Assembly: GCF_043641665.1 (NCBI RefSeq)
Contig: NC_092191.1
Span: forward strand, 14,663,501 to 14,727,500
Reading direction: 5' to 3'
Source: Enoplosus armatus
Taxonomy: Eukaryota; Chordata; Actinopteri; Centrarchiformes; Enoplosidae
DNA length: 64,000 bases
Position numbers and translations under genes: made by a program. Below the pieces are notes generated by a model. The model saw only the letters and a list, made by a program, of their open reading frames with translations. It did no database searches and was not told where the DNA came from. Each line of letters opens with the position of its first letter. The first letter of the stretch is position 1. Shown piece after piece: positions 59,671 through 64,000 of this stretch.

Positions 59671-62600
59671 CATGAATCCCCAGGTCATGTAATTTTCTGT
59701 TATTAGACATAATATATGCTATTTAATAATTTCGTGTTCATGCCAGCTGTAAATGTGCATATCTGAGCTACCTCAAGTCATTCCAATTTACACAGTGTCC
59801 TTCATATTTTGGGTATTCAAGCAAAGAAAGGATAACATTATAAACTAACACAACGGCCAACTGATAAAATACTGTCTACTACATGTGAAAGGTTTTGACA
59901 GTTTTTAAAAATGCCTCTTGTGACTTTGCAACCGAACCCAAACTCTTTATTTTCTCACTTCCTGTTCATTGCCATTTCCAGCTGTGTTGAACACAGGCCA
60001 GTTGATTCCAGATAGGCTGTCTCAGCTCAGTCTGTGTCTCACTCTGATGTGACATTCTGGGGAAGACGGCAGAGTCCACCTCTGTATTTGCTGTCTGGCC
60101 ACTACAGTATAAGAGAGCGTTTTGCTCTCTGGGGTCAGGCAAAGAGGAAACGGAGAGATAAAATATGAAAAAAGAAGGACTGTGTGAATAGCTTTTCAAA
60201 TGCCAAATGGCCACAAATGAAAAGATACAGTAAAAAGGTCTAGCGGGACGCCAGCTGCAGTTTTTTCCTGCCTGCAAAGAGCAAAGATGATACATGGTGA
60301 CATATGGAGACAAGAGTAGCACTGAGCTTGAAAGCCAATGAGATGATTCACTCATTGTTCATCTTCCTAGTAGGGACGATAGAACATGTTAACTTTTAGA
60401 GACAGCTGCTTGTGTCAGCAAGCGGTCACAGTCCTGCACTAACTCTAACACATGAAGTGCAAATGAGGTCTGAAGTACTTGAGGGAAAGAGTTCAGAAAC
60501 TTCTCACTTAATCAAAAGACCGAAGCTAAAAACAGTATACAATTGTTCTTAGTTCATTCTAATTCTATAAAATAAAAAGAGTACTTCTTTTCATATCCCC
60601 TTCCGACAAACACACACATATGTGTGCATTTAAAAGTTGAGTGCAGCAGCGTGTCTGGAAAGGAGGGGGGTTCAGTGTCTTGCTCAAGGATACTTTCACA
60701 GAAACAAACACACTTGTTAAACAACAGGAAACCTTACTCAATATGATCGAAGTTTGTATGTTTTCAACACAAACATTTAATCGGACATGTTTAATGTATT
60801 CTTTGGTAGTTTGTCTTCGTCAATCATCAAATTCTCATGCTTTGTCTTTGTCTTTTTCAACTGAAATTACACTATAAAGATGACGACATAAGACAAACTC
60901 TTGACCATTAGCTGATTCAGCAAACATTGAAACTCAGTGTAAGTGTGTTTAAAACTCTGCCTGAAACAAGCACACCTGGCGTAGGATTACTCAAAGCAAA
61001 ACCCCGGTTTTTATTTGAAGGCTCTGGCTTGTAAATGTCTCCTACTGCACCGTCCTGTTCATCCATCTAGCCAGTGCCCCACAGGTAAATGTTACAACTT
61101 TATAACTTTACACATTTTCCAATTCGTGTAGTACGAGTCATATCTAATAAGGGCTGACACAACATATGGAGACTTGAACACCAATGTAAAGATTTTTTCA
61201 GTCAGTTGTAACTTTTCATTACAATAAGCATAACTTTATATCATTTTTCATTGCTATTCACTTGTTTTAAAGTTCAGATTGTAGAGAAGCATTCCTTATG
61301 GTGTCCCATTCTAATTATTGGTTTAACAATTTACTTAACCAGAAAATGGTCATTAAGATTAAAAATCTCAAACAAAGTGGCAGAAACTCAGGAACCTGAG
61401 CACACACAGAACAGTGGTAGATGAGGGCTTTGCTATTTGTGGTTAATCTCAATGCTCAATGAAATTTAATATCCAAAGCACAAAGGCATTGTCTCAATCA
61501 CAGACACAAAGGTGATACACACAAGCCCTTTTTAATCAACAAAGAGGAGTTTCTAAGATAAAAACTCAATGTCAACTTTAGTTTTTCATAAATTGCTCTC
61601 TGTGAGGCTTAAATGGAAAGGGCACCTATTAAAACTCAAAGGTATCACAATGAAGAAACACAATTATTCAGCAATGGAAGTAACAACATACACGAGGTAC
61701 AACAAAGAGAGGACATTCCACTGTCCTTTACAATAAATCCACTTCACTAATAAGCTGATCTTTGGCACATACTACGCAGACATTTCCACTGCTGATGTGG
61801 AACTATGTAATTGAAGCTATTGGCAGCTTGGGATGACACAGTGCAGAAATCTGAGTCACCCAAATAGAGCACAGCCCCATGAAGTCTATTTCTCTAATCT
61901 GACCTAGTAACCTGTTTCTCTGAAGTCACTGTTGATTCACCTCTGGCTGCAACATTTTTTCTTTTCCTTTACTTATGATCCTAAAGCTTCTAAGAAAAAA
62001 TCATTGGAGGAAGTCACTTCAGACACAGTGCAGTGTACAGTGCCCAGCATTGCCTTGTTTTTAGGCATTAGTTCAGAGGCAGTTTAACTCCCACAAATCT
62101 AAAAAGAAATGAGAAAGAGAACAGACAAAATAACTCCTGCTAGAAAATATTTCTTTAAGTCAACCTTTACAGTAGAACATGTAGGTCCAACACAGGGGAG
62201 CTTACAAACTTTGCAGAGGTATGCCATGTGAAATCCCACAAGATTTTTACAAGACAACAAAGTGAGGTGACAGTAAAAATTGGGATCTCTCATTACAGAT
62301 TAATGTGCAGGAATAAACCTGAGGGAATGAACCCTGGAGGTGGATCTGTCTGCTTGATGGTCTAGTATTAGGGTGGAAAACATGAGTGAAAAATGAGTGG
62401 AAAATATGCATTGCATTATCTGTCTGTGCCTCGCATCGGAAGGTTCTCACAGCAGTAAATATGGAGAACATCTGGCCCTGAAATGTGGCTAAAAAGCAAG
62501 GTCAGCACAGGTTGGGGACACTTTTTGTCAGTAGTTTTTCATGTCTTGGTAAGGATAAGCACAGGGCCAGGAAACAGAACAATGTTACCGTTATGATATC

Positions 62601-63259
62601 ACTTGACCTCAACTTTCCCAGGACTTCTTGAACTTCCAATCATTTTTTATTTACACGTCTTTTTTTTGGCCACAAAATAAAGAAAAATAAAGACAGATAT
62701 GTATGCAACCATTCCAGTCAGACATGAGATCAACTGGATCAAAGTTAAATAGATGCAGCCTCACAAAGCTGAGCCAGTCACTCAATATATCAGTATCAAC
62801 TGTCTGAGGAATAGGAAAGAAACAACTTTTCAGTTAAGGTGACGGAGAGCTTTCTGTAACAAGGCTACCTTTCATGGACAACCGTAATATTCTAAAAATG
62901 TTACAAATTGAAACCTACACAATTTGTCCTGCTGATCCATTGTTTTTATACATCTATCTACATTTTAGGATGTCAAATTAATGTTTAAAATGTTAAAAAC
63001 TTTTAATTATTAATAATGCATCTTGACCAATTACATTGACTAATTGAAGCTACCCATTGTAATACAAATAATATAGCTATGTAAATGTGACTATTATTCA
63101 AAGTGGAAAAAAAATGTGAACGGTAGGAGTTTTTACATAATTTCAGTGTAGATGTGAGGGTCAGAAGGAGAGATTTCTGTCTTAAAACAAACCATCTGCA
63201 TGATAAGTGAGCAAACTGCAACTGAGAGAGAGCTGGTGGTACAATGCTAGTAGGTGGAC

Positions 63260-63540
63260 CCTGAATTGGGATTGTTTTGTCAAACAGCCATTTCCAAGGT
63301 AAAGAATGAACTGAGGAACGAACCTCCATTGTCAACTTTAAACTAACACGGACAAGAAGTCATAAAAGTGCTATGGATGGAATCATAACATTTACTGAGC
63401 TCACATGTCAACAGATCCATCTCCATGACAACTGACCAAACTCCCTCCACTAATGACTGTGTGATACGGTTGAAAGCGTGCAAGTAGACATCAGGTTGGG
63501 ATTGTTTTGACAAACCACCCTGAAATGAATGTGGGAAAAT
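63260..63540 (+). repeat. Dispersed repeat, copy 2
   Basis: Similar to 29620-29840. It begins near TTGTTTTGTCAAACAGCCATTTCC and ends with GGTTGGGATTGTTTTGACAAAC, so its first and last ~20 bases repeat one motif directly. Non-coding. Confidence 0.5.
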
Positions 63541-63917
63541 GTGCCTAAAAATAAGATCTCAAAGGATGGGGATCTGCCTCCCACTAAGAGGTCCTGAGAA
63601 AGATTAAATAGGCCACACTAAGAGTTGATTTAAGTGACTGATCAAGAACAGCTCTGTCCCTACGGGTGGGCAGAAAAAAGGTAGCTGTGCAGTGGTGAAT
63701 GCACATGAGTCCCCAGCTGTGTGCTAATTGCATTCAGAAAATTGCTTGACAAACACTGGAGCGCACAGTTTGCAAATGCAGAATTACTTGTGTAATAAGA
63801 AGCTGTAATTCAATAAAATACAGTATTGCTGGTTATTGGTTAATATGACATGGCAAGTTTATTTCATGAGCAATTGTTTCTGTGATTAAAATTTAAATGA
63901 GACAGACAACTACTGAA

Positions 63918-63920
<3 letters not shown>

Positions 63921-63972
<52 letters not shown>
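63921..63972. repeat. (TA)n microsatellite
   Basis: About 26 pure TA units close to the window end. It is a simple repeat. Confidence 0.95.
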
Positions 63973-63974
<2 letters not shown>

Positions 63975-64000
63975 ACTTTTTTATGATTCAGCAGCTCAAC

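Larger units (their letters stand above)
56366..64000 (-). other. wdr27: Probable last intron of wdr27 (no other exon seen)
   Basis: I searched the minus strand for a WD-repeat exon (a GHTDxVxxVAF-type end) and found none. The interval holds a CA tract (56757-56780), a DR1-like site (58157-58169), a GCTTAGCTTAGC repeat (59468-59670), a dispersed repeat (63260-63540) and a TA tract (63921-63972). Assignment as intron is inferred from the exon at 56250-56363. Confidence 0.45.

Noticed and set aside
1..64000. CRISPR arrays, tRNA or rRNA genes, viral genes
   Set aside because: None seen. The only tRNA-like sequence is the degenerate head of the SINE at 41743-41882.

Overview
The window is teleost nuclear DNA, most likely from a percomorph or other acanthomorph fish. 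Genes are split into short exons with GT-AG introns, intergenic DNA is AT-rich and full of microsatellites, and the dispersed repeats (a tRNA-type SINE, LINE tails, a GCTAAGCTAA foldback element, a GCTAACATGCTAAC element, a TACTTGTACTTT element) are of kinds I know from spiny-rayed fish. There is no bacterial, phage or CRISPR content. I used splice sites, reading phase and similarity to vertebrate proteins from memory; no search was run.

Layout. (1) 64-7700, plus strand: the last 15 coding exons of map3k4 (MEKK4/MTK1), with the whole kinase domain, stop codon, 3'UTR and poly(A) signal. (2) 8690-10165: two decayed fragments, first of agpat4 exon 1/intron 1, then of map3k4 kinase exons and 3'UTR. 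Together they show an old local tandem duplication that left both parent genes intact. (3) 10688-12939, minus strand: a complete seven-coding-exon agpat4 (lysophosphatidic acid acyltransferase delta), with a possible non-coding first exon near 13.8-13.96 kb. (4) 14380-17066, plus strand: a possible unrecognised three-exon gene in divergent orientation to agpat4, built from phase-matched exons (132 codons plus stop). (5) 17.1-24.6 kb: intergenic, repeats only. (6) 24.6-42.7 kb, minus strand: complete thbs2 (thrombospondin-2), 21 coding exons joining to 1172 codons, plus a non-coding first exon, a TATA-like box and a CT/GA tract at the promoter. (7) 42.7-56.2 kb: intergenic, with two LINE reverse-transcriptase fragments and other repeats. 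(8) 56250-56363, minus strand: the last coding exon of a WD-repeat gene, most likely wdr27. The sequence from there to 64 kb is then probably its last intron.

The genes are not a pathway. map3k4 is a stress-MAPK kinase kinase, agpat4 a membrane phospholipid enzyme, thbs2 a secreted matrix glycoprotein and wdr27 a WD40 protein. What links them is order: map3k4-agpat4 and thbs2-wdr27 are two neighbour pairs that in human lie far apart on distal 6q; here they are adjacent. The most interesting structures are the reciprocal-decay duplication between map3k4 and agpat4 and the candidate divergent gene beside agpat4.
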